DNA of 36,778 nt from Paraburkholderia oxyphila NBRC 105797 (GCF_000685075.1 NZ_BAYD01000099.1:1-36778), one strand, 5' to 3'. Numbered from the stretch's first letter, positions 1-9,755 are shown. Numbers and translations: made by a program. The notes: a model not told the origin generated them from the letters alone.

Positions 1-27
1 ACGCTTGCGGCCCGCCGCGAAAACAAG

Positions 28-40
28 TTAAGGCCAACAT
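28..40. repeat. Left copy of a 13-base inverted repeat
   Basis: TTAAGGCCAACAT here is the exact reverse complement of the last 13 bases of the window (36766-36778). The match continues to 16 of 17. It lies 3' of the Rieske gene. Confidence 0.6.
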
Positions 41-106
41 CGAACCGAACCAAACCTCAAACATACAAAGAGCGCAATAGCGCGCGCAAAGACGCAATAC
101 CAACCC

Positions 107-424
107 TCATTGCCCGTCGACTGTGATCATCAGTTGCCCGCCCACGGCCCTAATCGGCAAGAAATCCAGACACAATTTCCCCACTCCGGGCGAGCAGCCC
201 GCATCCAGATCAAACCGCAACCCATGCGCCGGGCAAATAAGCACACTGCCATCAAGACGCCCATTGGCGAGCGACGCCCCGTTGTGCGGACAACTATTCT
301 CAATCGCATGAAGACGGCCGGCCACGTTGAAGACCACCACACTGCGACCGCCGCCGATAAACACGAGCTTGCGCTGCCCCGCTTCCAGGCTGTCCGCATC
401 GCCAATTGCGATTTCATGCGCCAT
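107..424 (-). CDS. Small Rieske [2Fe-2S] ferredoxin-like protein
   Basis: A 105-residue stand-alone Rieske domain. The cluster ligands are visible as C45-P-H47 and C64-P-A-H67, with 16 residues between the pairs, as in Rieske ferredoxins that pass electrons to oxygenases or act as small redox partners. It has no signal peptide or membrane segment, so it should be cytoplasmic. The ATG overlaps the end of the DsbA-family gene by 11 bases, which suggests translational coupling. It is the last gene of the minus-strand unit running down from 3485. No oxygenase is adjacent, so its partner is unknown. It might alternatively be a nitrite reductase small-subunit (NirD)-like protein, but no nitrite reductase is present. 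The family is clear; the role is not. Confidence 0.88.
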   Translation of the reverse strand: MAHEIAIGDADSLEAGQRKLVFIGGGRSVVVFNVAGRLHAIENSCPHNGASLANGRLDGSVLICPAHGLRFDLDAGCSPGVGKLCLDFLPIRAVGGQLMITVDGQ

Positions 425-1082
425 GGGGCTGTGCCTCCATCAGATCCGCCGCGCGCAGCATCGCATCGAGCAACACACCATGCGGCTGTGCACCCGACAC
501 CGCGTAGCGCCCACCGAACACGAAGTAAGGCACGCCTTCGACTTGCACCGCAGTGCTATCCGGCCGCGGCGCGGGCGCCGCATCGCCAATACCACATGCA
601 AGCGCGATCCGCGAGAGCGTGGTCAAATCACCGATATCTTCGCCCTCGCAAAAGTAGCCAGTGAAGAGGCGCTCGATCAGGGCAGCCTGCCGGCCGCTGT
701 CGTGTCCGTCCGCGCGATAAGTTGCTCGCGCAACCAGTTCATGCGCCGCCGCGGTATTCGGAAACACGCGAATACGCTCGAACGCAATCTCCACGCCTGC
801 GCTGCGCGCCGCCTGCATGACCTGCGCGCGCCGCTGCGCCACCGCCTGCGCGCTGCCCAGACGCGCCAGATAAAACGCCTCGTAAGGCACGCCGCCCACA
901 GGCGTATGCGGCAGCAGCTCGACCGGCCGCCATACGATCTGCACGTTCACGCGAGGCTGGCGTGCCTCGAGCGCGCTAATCGCCGCTTCGAGGTTGCGCT
1001 TGCCGATCAGGCACCACGGGCATACGAAGTCGAAATAAAACTCGACGCGCAACTCCCGTGCGGGAGAAAGCGGGGTATTCAT
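414..1082 (-). CDS. DsbA-family (FrnE-like) oxidoreductase
   Basis: Predicted product is 222 residues. It opens with a beta strand leading straight into the thioredoxin-type motif C21-P-W-C24, then the helical insertion and C-terminal thioredoxin half (GVPYFVFGGRYAVSGAQ) typical of FrnE-like or 2-hydroxychromene-2-carboxylate isomerase-like DsbA relatives. It lacks a signal peptide, so it is a cytoplasmic thiol oxidoreductase or glutathione-using isomerase rather than periplasmic DsbA. I chose the ATG at 1082; an in-frame extension to 1175 would run into the end of the MFS gene and has no homologous look. It starts 22 bases after the MFS stop and overlaps the Rieske start. The substrate is unknown. 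Confidence 0.9.
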   Translation of the reverse strand: MNTPLSPARELRVEFYFDFVCPWCLIGKRNLEAAISALEARQPRVNVQIVWRPVELLPHTPVGGVPYEAFYLARLGSAQAVAQRRAQVMQAARSAGVEIAFERIRVFPNTAAAHELVARATYRADGHDSGRQAALIERLFTGYFCEGEDIGDLTTLSRIALACGIGDAAPAPRPDSTAVQVEGVPYFVFGGRYAVSGAQPHGVLLDAMLRAADLMEAQPHGA

Positions 1083-1104
1083 CGATGAATGCTCCACGGC
1101 TGGT

Positions 1105-2433
1105 TCATTGAAGCGCGGCCACCGGGTGGCGCTGGCGCATGCCCTGCAGCCCCGCGCCATAGCGGTGCTTGCCAAGCGCGAACGCGAAGGTCGCCACGAG
1201 CGCCACGAGCGGAGCGGCCTGCAACGCGCCGAGAAGGCCGATCCGGTCCGCGATAAAGCCCGTCACGAGCGGCCCCGGCGCGAGCCCGACCAGGTTGTTC
1301 ACGAGCGTGAGCGTGGCGAACGCCGGCGAGTGAATCGACTCGGGCGTGAGATTGGCGACCATCGCGCCGGCCGGCCCCGACGTGCCGGCCACGACGAAAA
1401 TGCCGCCGCCCAGCAACACAAGTTGCAGCGGGCCCGGGCTCGCGTAGAAGCCGCCGCCGAGCAATGCGAACGACAGCAGCGAGAAGACGATCGCCATCGT
1501 CCACTTGCGCTCGGGTGCGTCACGGCTCACGCGATCGGTCAGCGCGCCGCACACGATCATGCCGGTCCCGCCTAGCAGCACGAACACCGCCGCCGCCACC
1601 GCCGCGCGGTCGGGCGCCATGCCGTAGTAGCGGTTCAGGAAGCTCGGCATCCAGGCCACCACGGCGCCCATGATGAAGAGCTGCAGGCCACTGCCAAGAT
1701 AGGCGCAGATCACCGAGACCGACGAGAACAGTCCCGCGAACACGTTGCGCAGGCCGGGGCGTCCGGCGTTATTCGCCACACCGCGCGCACGAGGGCGCGC
1801 GCCGCGGTCCTGCGCAATGCGCGCTTCGGTAACGACGAGGCGAAACGCGAGCACGAGCACGAAGCCAAGGCACGCCATCGCGCCAAACGCGGCACGCCAG
1901 CCCACGTGCACGGCGAGCATGCCGCCCGCCGCCATGCCCAGCACCGACCCGAACGCACCGCCAGCCATGAACGCGCCAGTGAGCGTCGCGCGCAGGCGCG
2001 CCGGGAAGATGCTGAGGATCAGCGCGACGCCGACGCTTCCGTACGCCGCCTCGCCCAGCCCCACGAAGGCGCGCGCGAGCAGCATCTCGCCATAGCTGGC
2101 CGCGGCGGCGCAGCCGAGCGTGGCGAGGCTCCAGAGCGCCGCCATGAGGACGATGCTGCGCACGCGGCCCCAGCGGTCGGCGAACACGGAAAGCGGAAAC
2201 GTAAGCACGCCGACCATGAGCGCGACGATGCTGCTCAACGAGCCGAGCCGCGTGTCCGAGAGCCCCCATGTCGCCTTGAGGAGCGGGAAGACAGCATTGA
2301 GCACCTGGCGCGACATGTAGTCGGACAGCAATAGCGCGAACGTCAGCGCGAACACGACCCACGCATAGGCTCGCGGGGAAGAATCGACCGCGCCTTGCGC
2401 GTGCATGCCGGCCTCGATGGAATGCGTATGCAA
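1105..2433 (-). CDS. Major facilitator superfamily transporter
   Basis: A 442-residue inner-membrane protein with about 12 hydrophobic segments. The conserved MFS loop 2-3 signature is recognisable (FADRWGRVRS, about residues 85-95), and the first helix carries the SDYMSRQVLNAVFP pattern seen in hexuronate/aromatic-acid and spinster-like MFS porters. A good Shine-Dalgarno (GGAGGAGA) precedes the ATG at 2433. The gene lies 26 bases after the stress-protein stop and 22 bases before the DsbA-family gene, so all four are probably one transcript. The substrate cannot be read from sequence; an organic anion is the usual guess for this branch. Confidence 0.9.
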   Translation of the reverse strand: MHTHSIEAGMHAQGAVDSSPRAYAWVVFALTFALLLSDYMSRQVLNAVFPLLKATWGLSDTRLGSLSSIVALMVGVLTFPLSVFADRWGRVRSIVLMAALWSLATLGCAAAASYGEMLLARAFVGLGEAAYGSVGVALILSIFPARLRATLTGAFMAGGAFGSVLGMAAGGMLAVHVGWRAAFGAMACLGFVLVLAFRLVVTEARIAQDRGARPRARGVANNAGRPGLRNVFAGLFSSVSVICAYLGSGLQLFIMGAVVAWMPSFLNRYYGMAPDRAAVAAAVFVLLGGTGMIVCGALTDRVSRDAPERKWTMAIVFSLLSFALLGGGFYASPGPLQLVLLGGGIFVVAGTSGPAGAMVANLTPESIHSPAFATLTLVNNLVGLAPGPLVTGFIADRIGLLGALQAAPLVALVATFAFALGKHRYGAGLQGMRQRHPVAALQ

Positions 2434-2459
2434 CTGTGTCTCCTCCGATATTCGTCTTT

Positions 2460-3485
<1,026 letters not shown>

Positions 3486-3820
3486 GGACTCAAGCTCACA
3501 TAAATCCGCCAGGCAAAGGATGCGGGCCTCGCATGTGCCGCCCGGGTCCTGGTTGCGGTTCCGTCTGGTGCCGCTTCCGTCTGGTGCCGCTTCCGTACGG
3601 CGCCGCTTCCGTCCGGTGCGCAGCCGGCGTGCGTCGCTTGCGGCCTCGCCGGCCTTGAAAGCATGGTAGCGGCGCGGTGCACAACCGCCCCCCTCCGCGC
3701 GGGGGGGCTTAAAGCGCGGGGGGCTTGACGCGGGCCGCCTGTCCAGCCGATGCTTTCAGGCCGCCCCCCTGCACCGGCCAGCCCGCAAGACTGGTCGACC
3801 GATTCGATCCTGCCTGCCCG
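3486..3820. other. Divergent intergenic region with tandem repeats and homopolymer tracts
   Basis: This stretch separates the minus-strand stress-protein unit from the plus-strand LuxR regulator and must hold both promoters, although I see no convincing sigma-70 boxes. It contains a four-copy 16-base repeat (3553-3616), C6 at 3688-3693 facing G7 at 3701-3707 (a possible small hairpin), and G6 at 3718-3723. A TTG at 3725 opens the regulator frame further upstream than the ATG at 3821. No other gene is evident. Confidence 0.6.
3553..3616. repeat. 16-base tandem repeat, 4 copies
   Basis: Units start at 3553, 3569, 3585 and 3601, with consensus TGCCGCTTCCGTCTGG. Copies 2-4 differ from the consensus at no more than three positions and copy 1 is the most diverged. 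It lies between divergent genes, so it may be an array of regulator sites or simply a minisatellite. Confidence 0.9.
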
Positions 3821-6607
3821 ATGCCCCCCTCAGTGCCCCCCGCAGCCCCCCCCTCAGCCCCAGGCGCCCCGGGCGCCGGGCGCGCCGCCAGCGAGTTCGT
3901 CCTGAAAACCATCGCGCCGCGCGAGCCGGCGCACCTGTTCACGCGCGCGCGGCTGGGCGCCGCGAACGCGGCCGTGCGCGAGTGCCCGGCGGTGCTGGTG
4001 CAGGCGCCGGCGGGGTTCGGCAAGACCTCATTGCTGGCGCTCTGGCGGCGCGAACATCTCGCCCGGGGCACCGCCGTCGGCTGGTTTTCGGCCGATGAGC
4101 GCGACGACGCGCAGCGTCTCGTGCCCGGCCTCGTGCAGGCGGTGCGCACGGCCTGCGCGCGTCCGGCCTTCGCGCGCCATCTGGCCGACGGCGTGGTCGG
4201 CGCGGCGCACGAGCTGGAAGGCGTGACGGCCTGGCTCGCGGAGGTGGCACAGCTTTCGTTCGAGCTGGTGCTGATCGTCGACGAAGCGGAACGGCTGCCC
4301 GCCTCCGGCGTGCATGCGCTCGCCTATATCCTGCACAACGCGCCGCCGAACCTGCGCACGATCGTGGCGGCGCGGCACGGGCTCGACGCGCCGCTCGCCG
4401 ATCTGCTCGCCTACGGCCAGTGCGCGCGGGTGGATACCGACACCCTGCGTTTCAGGGTCGACGAAACCATCGCGCTCGCGGCCGCGCGCTTCGGCGAACG
4501 CATCGACGCCGACGCCAGCGCGCGCCTCTTCGAGCTCTGCGAAGGCTGGCCGCTGGGCCTGCAACTGGCGCTGGCCGCCATGGAGCGCGCGAGCGATCCG
4601 CGCCGGATCGTCGAGCCGCTGGAAGGCGTGTCCGGCGAGTTGCGCGAGCGCCTCGTGCAGGCGCTGATCGCCCGGCTCGCGCCTGCCGATGTCGACTTCC
4701 TCACGCGCATCAGCATCGTCGACACGCTCCACCCGGCACTGTGCGCCGCGCTGACCGGCGAGGCGCAAGCGGCGGAGCAACTCGCGCGTCTCGCGCGCGA
4801 CACGCCGATTTTCACGGCTGCGGACGGCAACGAATGGCTCCAGCTCCATGGGCTCGTGCGCGACGTGCTGCGCGCGCGCCTCGCGCAAGGGCCGCAGGCC
4901 GAGGGCGTGGAATTTCAGACTCAAGCCCGGACACACCCCCCGACGCAAACCCCGGCGCAAACACAGGTGCAATTGCACGCACGCGCCGCCGCCTGGCTCG
5001 CGGAGCAAGGCATGACTGAACGGGCGGCGCGCCATGCGCACGCGGCTGGGCAGAAGCGGCTCGCGTTCGAGCTGGCGGAGCGCAGCCTGCTGGACGCCGT
5101 GCGCCAGGGTCACCTGAGCGCCATGCTGGAGTGGCTCGAACTGCTGCCCGAGGCCGAGCTCGAAGCGCGCCCGCGCCTGCGGCTTGCCGCGGCATGGGCG
5201 CTTGCGCTCGGCGAGCGCCACCCCGAGGCCGGCCGGCAAGTCGAACGTGTGCTCGCGGGCCCGGGCGTGGATGCCGAATTGCGCTACGAATGCGCGCTGA
5301 TCCTGAGCGCCGCCGCGTACTTCGCGGACGATATCGATCGCTGCATCGCCCTGTTCGAGCCATGGATGGACGCGGCACCGAACGCTCAGCCGTGGCTCGC
5401 CCAGGTGCACGCGAACCGGCTCGGCGCGCGTGCGCTCGCGCTGGGCGAGCCCGCCCAGGCCCGGCAGTTCCAGCAGCGCCTGCCGCGCGCGCCGCGTGAG
5501 CCCGCGCAGCAAAGCTACGTGGGGCGCTGGGGCGCCTTCGTGGTCGGGCTCAGCTACCTCTGGGAGGGTCAGCTTCAACTGGCCGACGCCGTGTTGACGC
5601 CGGCGCTCGCCAGCGCGGATGCGGATCTAGGCCGCCGCCATCCGCTCAGCTGCATGCTGGCCACGTTATGCGCGACGCTTGCCTACGAAACCGGCCGCGT
5701 CGATGAAGCGGCCGCCCTGCTCGCCAACCGGCTCGACGTGCTCGAGCGCAGCGGAACCCCGGACACCGTGATCCTTGCGTGGCGCACGGCGGCTCGCATC
5801 GCCGCGGCACGCGGCGCCGAGCACCGGGCGCTCGACCTGCTCGAATCGCTGCATGCGCTCGGCGTGACGCGGCGGCTGCCGCGCCTGTCCATGGCGAGCC
5901 TGGCCGAACAGGTGCGCCTGCACGCGAGCTGCTATCGCGTGCAGACCTGCGAGGCGCTCATGCAGCGCATCGACGAGCTCGTGCTCAACGAAGCCGCGCC
6001 GCAACGGCCGCTATGGCGCCGGCAAATCTTGCTGATGCGGGCACTCGCCCAGGCGAACGCCGCCATCGCCGCGCGCCGCTGGCAACAGGCGCTCGACACG
6101 CTCGATGAGGCGGCACAGCTTGCCGACGCCATGAAGCGCCGCTGCGACGGCATCGCGATCATGGCGCTGCGCGCCTACGCGCTGGAGCAGACGGGCGCAA
6201 GCGGCCGCGCGCTGCTCATCGAAGCCATCGACCTCGCGCAGACCTTCCATCTCGCCCGCACGCTCTCCGATCTGCACCCCGCCGTGGCGGACTGGGCGCG
6301 GCGCACGCTCGAAACCACGCCCGGCGCCGCCGCGCGCGGCCCGAACCCGATCGCCGCACCCCGCGTGATTCGCGCAGCACCGCAAACGCGCGCGGTGTCG
6401 GGCGTCGTCCTCACGCCCAAGGAGCGCGAGATCCTCGAACTGCTCGGGCGCACGCTGTCGAACAAGGAAATCGCGCTTGCGATGGGCGTGGGCGAAGAAA
6501 CCATCAAGTGGCACCTGAAGAATCTGTTCGGCAAGCTCGATGCGAGTTCGCGCAAGCACGCGGTGCGCCGCGCGCTCATGCTCGGGCTGCTCGAATCCAC
6601 GGACTAG
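3821..6607 (+). CDS. MalT-like STAND ATPase / LuxR-family transcriptional regulator
   Basis: Predicted product is 928 residues from the ATG at 3821; a TTG at 3725 could add 32 residues. A Pro/Ala-rich N-terminus leads into a NACHT/STAND ATPase module with Walker A A62-P-A-G-F-G-K-T69 and Walker B hhhhD154-E155. A long helical repeat region (TPR-like, about 380-840) follows, then a C-terminal LuxR helix-turn-helix (about 864-928; LTPKEREILELL and SNKEIALAMGVGEETIKWHL). This is the layout of MalT-type ligand-gated activators, which oligomerise on inducer and ATP. It is divergent from the stress-protein/MFS unit and may control it. The inducer is unknown. The first coding triplets include C6, C6 and C8 runs. 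Confidence 0.9.
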   Translation: MPPSVPPAAPPSAPGAPGAGRAASEFVLKTIAPREPAHLFTRARLGAANAAVRECPAVLVQAPAGFGKTSLLALWRREHLARGTAVGWFSADERDDAQRLVPGLVQAVRTACARPAFARHLADGVVGAAHELEGVTAWLAEVAQLSFELVLIVDEAERLPASGVHALAYILHNAPPNLRTIVAARHGLDAPLADLLAYGQCARVDTDTLRFRVDETIALAAARFGERIDADASARLFELCEGWPLGLQLALAAMERASDPRRIVEPLEGVSGELRERLVQALIARLAPADVDFLTRISIVDTLHPALCAALTGEAQAAEQLARLARDTPIFTAADGNEWLQLHGLVRDVLRARLAQGPQAEGVEFQTQARTHPPTQTPAQTQVQLHARAAAWLAEQGMTERAARHAHAAGQKRLAFELAERSLLDAVRQGHLSAMLEWLELLPEAELEARPRLRLAAAWALALGERHPEAGRQVERVLAGPGVDAELRYECALILSAAAYFADDIDRCIALFEPWMDAAPNAQPWLAQVHANRLGARALALGEPAQARQFQQRLPRAPREPAQQSYVGRWGAFVVGLSYLWEGQLQLADAVLTPALASADADLGRRHPLSCMLATLCATLAYETGRVDEAAALLANRLDVLERSGTPDTVILAWRTAARIAAARGAEHRALDLLESLHALGVTRRLPRLSMASLAEQVRLHASCYRVQTCEALMQRIDELVLNEAAPQRPLWRRQILLMRALAQANAAIAARRWQQALDTLDEAAQLADAMKRRCDGIAIMALRAYALEQTGASGRALLIEAIDLAQTFHLARTLSDLHPAVADWARRTLETTPGAAARGPNPIAAPRVIRAAPQTRAVSGVVLTPKEREILELLGRTLSNKEIALAMGVGEETIKWHLKNLFGKLDASSRKHAVRRALMLGLLESTD

Positions 6608-6903
6608 CGCGCCCGTCCTTCGGTTCAGGACAACTCACGTTTGAACTTGCTCCGCACAGGCCGTCATGTGGATGAACCGCGACGGCCAGTCCGGCATCGA
6701 CGCGCGGATTCCGGTCAATCGCGCCACTAAGGCATAGTCGGACGTCATGGCAACGGACGGGCGCACTGCTCGCCGTCCCCGCAAAATACGGGCAATGGCG
6801 CCAAGTTGGATAATGGCGCCTCCGCCCGCCGCCGGCAGTGGCACATCGGGTTCCGGCTGCAATGCCGACGATCAAACAGCCGACAACAAGACAGGGAGCG
6901 CCC
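6608..6903. other. Intergenic region upstream of the DUF1801 gene
   Basis: There is no gene here that I can support. Two copies of AATGGCGCC occur (6794-6802 and 6812-6820). No clear promoter or terminator is visible, although a GGGAG ribosome site sits just before the ATG at 6904. Confidence 0.4.
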
Positions 6904-7347
6904 ATGACCCCATCCGAGCAAATCGACGCGTTGATTGCTGGCATCACCGACTGGCGCGGTGCCACGTTCGCCGCCGTGCGCAAGACCATCCTCGATGCGG
7001 ACAAGGAGATCGTCGAGGAATGGAAGTGGATGGGCAGCCCCGTGTGGTATCGCGACGGCATCATCGCGGTCGCCAATGCGCACAAGGGCAAGGTGAAGCT
7101 CACGTTCCAGTACGGCGCGAGCCTCCCCGACCCCGACAAGCTGTTCAACGCCGGGCTCGATGGCAATGCGCGGCGCGCGATCGACTTCTTCGAGGGCGAC
7201 AAGGTCAATGCGCGCGCCCTGAAGGCGCTCATTCGCGCGGCCATCGAATTCAACCAGATCAAGAAGACGAAGAAAGCGCCGGCGAGCACGCGGGCAAAAG
7301 CGCCAACCAGGACGCCAGCCAAAGTGCCAGCCAAGAAAAGCGCGTGA
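6904..7347 (+). CDS. DUF1801 (YdhG-like) domain protein with a basic tail
   Basis: Predicted product is 147 residues. Residues 1-115 match the DUF1801 pattern: amphipathic N-terminal helices, then EEWKWMGSPVWYRDGIIAVANAHKGKVKLTF, a small frataxin-like alpha/beta fold of unknown activity. The last 30 residues are a Lys/Ala/Thr/Pro-rich tail resembling histone H1-like tails, which may bind nucleic acid. I chose the ATG at 6904 because GGGAG lies eight bases upstream and the family begins there. It appears monocistronic: a long hairpin starts immediately after the stop. The function is unknown for the family. Confidence 0.85.
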   Translation: MTPSEQIDALIAGITDWRGATFAAVRKTILDADKEIVEEWKWMGSPVWYRDGIIAVANAHKGKVKLTFQYGASLPDPDKLFNAGLDGNARRAIDFFEGDKVNARALKALIRAAIEFNQIKKTKKAPASTRAKAPTRTPAKVPAKKSA

Positions 7348-7398
7348 AGCGCCGGCCCGGCAGTGGCCGCGCGCGACTGAGCGGCACTGGCCGGCGCT
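7348..7398 (+). terminator. Long stem-loop immediately after the DUF1801 gene
   Basis: A perfect 10-base inverted repeat (AGCGCCGGCC at 7348-7357, GGCCGGCGCT at 7389-7398) encloses a second matching pair (CAGTGGCCGC with GCGGCACTG). Together they make a very stable hairpin starting at the base after the stop codon. There is no T-run, so it is a weak intrinsic terminator or a 3'-end stabiliser. A 10-base direct repeat (TGATCGGCGY) follows it. Confidence 0.55.
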
Positions 7399-7971
7399 GA
7401 TCGGCGTTGATCGGCGCTGGTGCCGCATCGATCCGAACACCTCGAGCGGCACGTCCACGACGAGCCGGTACGCCCTGTCGCCCGGGTCCGAATCGTAGCC
7501 AGAACATGGCTTCCAGGCTTGGGACTCCTGCACATTTTCCGCAGAACGTCCAGCGCGCCTGATTCAGCCGCTGCCACTGCACGCGGACCTTCTCCCCAAG
7601 CCCCGCACGGCCACATCCGGGTTTCCACAGGCAGAAACCGGATCAGGCACGCAAAAAATCATCAAAATTTGTTTGATAAGTGTAAATCTGATTTGATACC
7701 CTTGCGCCCTGTCGGATTCTCACTTATACGATCCGGCACCGGAAACGTGCGCCAGCGAGACCCGCAAGCGCCACCGCCGGACCAACGCAAGAAATATGAA
7801 ATTGTAAGCCTGGTGCCTGCGTGATCCGCACACCGGTCGAGGAGGAGGCATGAAATCAAGGGGCGCCATAAGCGCCGTCAACGCAAGCCGCGCAACGTCT
7901 GGCGTAAGTTGCCGCGCGCTTCACACGCAAAACGCGTGTCTTCGCCACCTTCGCAGCAAATTGAGGTCACA
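7399..7971. other. Long intergenic region upstream of the peptide symporter
   Basis: Nearly 600 bases without a supported gene. On the minus strand a short stretch starting at 7533 translates to a plausible-looking peptide (GYDSDPGDRAYRLVVDVPLE) with good codon use. It loses that character near 7430 and then runs antisense to the DUF1801 gene, so it may be a gene remnant. From 7650 to 7730 the DNA is AT-rich and holds the promoter described separately. Confidence 0.4.
7702..7730 (+). promoter_or_regulatory. Candidate sigma-70 promoter for the peptide symporter
   Basis: TTGCGC (7702-7707) and TATACG (7725-7730) are separated by 17 bases, in an AT-rich island of an otherwise GC-rich region. 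An inverted repeat ATAAGTG (7676-7682) / CACTTAT (7721-7727) overlaps the -10 box and could be an operator. The untranslated leader would be about 235 bases, which is long. Confidence 0.45.
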
Positions 7972-9486
7972 ATGAATTCATCGGTTTCCAGGACGAAATC
8001 GTTCTCGACAATTTTCCTGATCGAGATGTGGGAGCGCTTCGGCTACTACGGCATGGCGGCGCTGCTCGTTCTTTTCATGGTTCAACGGGTCGGCTTCACG
8101 GAAGAGCATGCGACCCTCACCTGGGGCGCGTTTGCCGCGCTCGTCTATGCCTCGCCGGCAATCGGCGGCTGGATCGGCGACCGCGTGCTCGGCGCGCGCC
8201 GCTCGATGCTGATCGGCGCGGTCATCCTGCTCTCCGGCTATCTGCTGCTGGCGCTCCCCAACGACGGGCTCACGCTCATGTACGCCGCGCTCGGCGTGAT
8301 CGTGGTCGGCAATGGCCTGTTCAAGTCGAATGCGGCTAACCTCGTGCGCCGCATCTATGAAGGCGACGAATCGCGCATCGACGCCGCGTTCACGATCTAC
8401 TACATGGCGGTCAACATCGGCTCGACGTTCTCGATGCTGCTCACGCCGTGGATCAAGGACCATTGGGGCTGGCACACCGCCTTCGCGGTCTGCTGCGGCG
8501 GCATGGCGCTCGGTATCACCAACTTCTTCCTCATGCATCGCACGCTCGCGCATATCGGCTCCGCGCCGGACGCCGAGCCCGTACAGTGGAAGCGCCTCGC
8601 GTGGGTGCTGATCGGCGCCGCCGTGCTCGGCACGGCCACGCTGTTCGTGCTCAAGGACAAGAAGCTCGCCGTGGCGTGCGTCTACACGGCGGCTGCGGCC
8701 ATTCTCGCGATCTTCGGCTGGATGCTCGTCACCTGCGAGCGCCAGGAGCGCGCGGGTCTCACGGCGGCGCTGATCCTCACGCTGCAGGTGATCCTGTTCT
8801 TCGTGTTCTACCAGCAGATGTCGACCTCGCTCACGCTGTTCGCGGTGCACAACGTCGACCCCGCGTTCAACCTGTTCGGCACCACGCTCTTTAGCTGGAG
8901 CGCCGCGCAGTTCCAGGCGCTGAACCCCATCTGGATCATGGTGATGAGCCCGATCCTCGCGGCCATCTACTCGGGCCTCGCGCGCCGCGGCGGCGACGTG
9001 CCGGTCGCAGCCAAATATGCGCTCGGCTTCGTCGTGGTGGCAGCGGGCTTCTTCGTGTTCGCGGCGAGCGGCCGCTACGCCGTGGAAGGCCGCGTCTCGT
9101 CGTGGTTCATGGTGGCGGGCTACGGCCTCTACTCGCTCGGCGAGCTGCTCGTGAGCGGCCTCGGCCTCGCGATGATCGCGCGCTATGTGCCCGCACGCAT
9201 GAGCGGCTTCATGATGGGCGCGTACTTCGTGGCCACGGGCGTGTCGCAATACCTCGGCAGCGTGGTTGCCACGTACGCGAAGATGCCCGAGGGCAGCCTC
9301 TCGCCGCTCGAATCGCTGCCGCTCTACGAGAAGCTCTTCAACGGCCTCGGCTGGCTCGCGGCCGCTGGCGCGCTGCTCGCCATCCTGTTGCTGCCGCTGA
9401 TGGGCCGCCTCGCGCGCGCGCACCAGCAAAGCCATGATCGCGCTGAAGGCGCTGCAGCCAAAGGCCAGCTCGCAACCGCCGAGTAA
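7972..9486 (+). CDS. POT-family proton:oligopeptide symporter
   Basis: A 504-residue membrane protein with 12-14 hydrophobic segments. The POT/PTR signature ExxERFxYYG is complete at residues 18-27 (E18...G27). This motif in helix 1 takes part in proton coupling, and the family imports di- and tripeptides across the inner membrane. The second PTR region is also recognisable around residues 100-150 (GNGLFKSNAANLVRRIYE, then FTIYYMAVNIGS). I start at the ATG at 7972, preceded by TTGAGG; an upstream TTG at 7909 is unlikely. The gene stands alone and is followed by a small dyad at 9535. Whether it resembles DtpA/B or DtpD specificity cannot be decided. Confidence 0.93.
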   Translation: MNSSVSRTKSFSTIFLIEMWERFGYYGMAALLVLFMVQRVGFTEEHATLTWGAFAALVYASPAIGGWIGDRVLGARRSMLIGAVILLSGYLLLALPNDGLTLMYAALGVIVVGNGLFKSNAANLVRRIYEGDESRIDAAFTIYYMAVNIGSTFSMLLTPWIKDHWGWHTAFAVCCGGMALGITNFFLMHRTLAHIGSAPDAEPVQWKRLAWVLIGAAVLGTATLFVLKDKKLAVACVYTAAAAILAIFGWMLVTCERQERAGLTAALILTLQVILFFVFYQQMSTSLTLFAVHNVDPAFNLFGTTLFSWSAAQFQALNPIWIMVMSPILAAIYSGLARRGGDVPVAAKYALGFVVVAAGFFVFAASGRYAVEGRVSSWFMVAGYGLYSLGELLVSGLGLAMIARYVPARMSGFMMGAYFVATGVSQYLGSVVATYAKMPEGSLSPLESLPLYEKLFNGLGWLAAAGALLAILLLPLMGRLARAHQQSHDRAEGAAAKGQLATAE

Positions 9487-9534
9487 GCCTATACCGGAGC
9501 GGGACGGCCACTGCGCCGCCCGCCCCGGCTCCGC

Positions 9535-9553
9535 CTGGCGCAGCTAGCGCCAG
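9535..9553 (+). terminator. Small perfect hairpin after the symporter gene
   Basis: CTGGCGC (9535-9541) and GCGCCAG (9547-9553) pair around a 5-base loop, 48 bases after the stop. No T-run follows, so its role as a terminator is tentative. Confidence 0.35.
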
Positions 9554-9755
9554 CGCATCTCGAAAGGCGCCGCTGTCCGGTTTCACACGACAGTGCGCGC
9601 CCTCCCTCCTCGCCGCCCGGCGCATTTCCCAGTCCGCATCGATTCGCGCATTCATTCACGGCGCACATAACGCGTTCGACCCCAAATATCGATGAAAACG
9701 GCCCGCTAACGGTATCAGTCGTGGCGTTTGCTCAATCATCGGTTTGGTGACTCGC

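Noticed and set aside
3496..3684. Short frames in the repeat-rich gap upstream of the MalT-like regulator
   Set aside because: They translate the 16-base repeat into Arg/Pro/Thr strings with no ribosome site or homology-like content.
4028..5578. Open frame of over 500 codons antisense to the MalT-like regulator
   Set aside because: Low-complexity Arg/Ala/Glu translation with no motif, while the plus strand has Walker and LuxR motifs in the right places.
7420..7824. A 134-codon plus-strand frame in the gap before the peptide symporter
   Set aside because: Composition is Arg/His/Pro-rich, crosses the AT-rich promoter island and has no ribosome site or recognisable motif.
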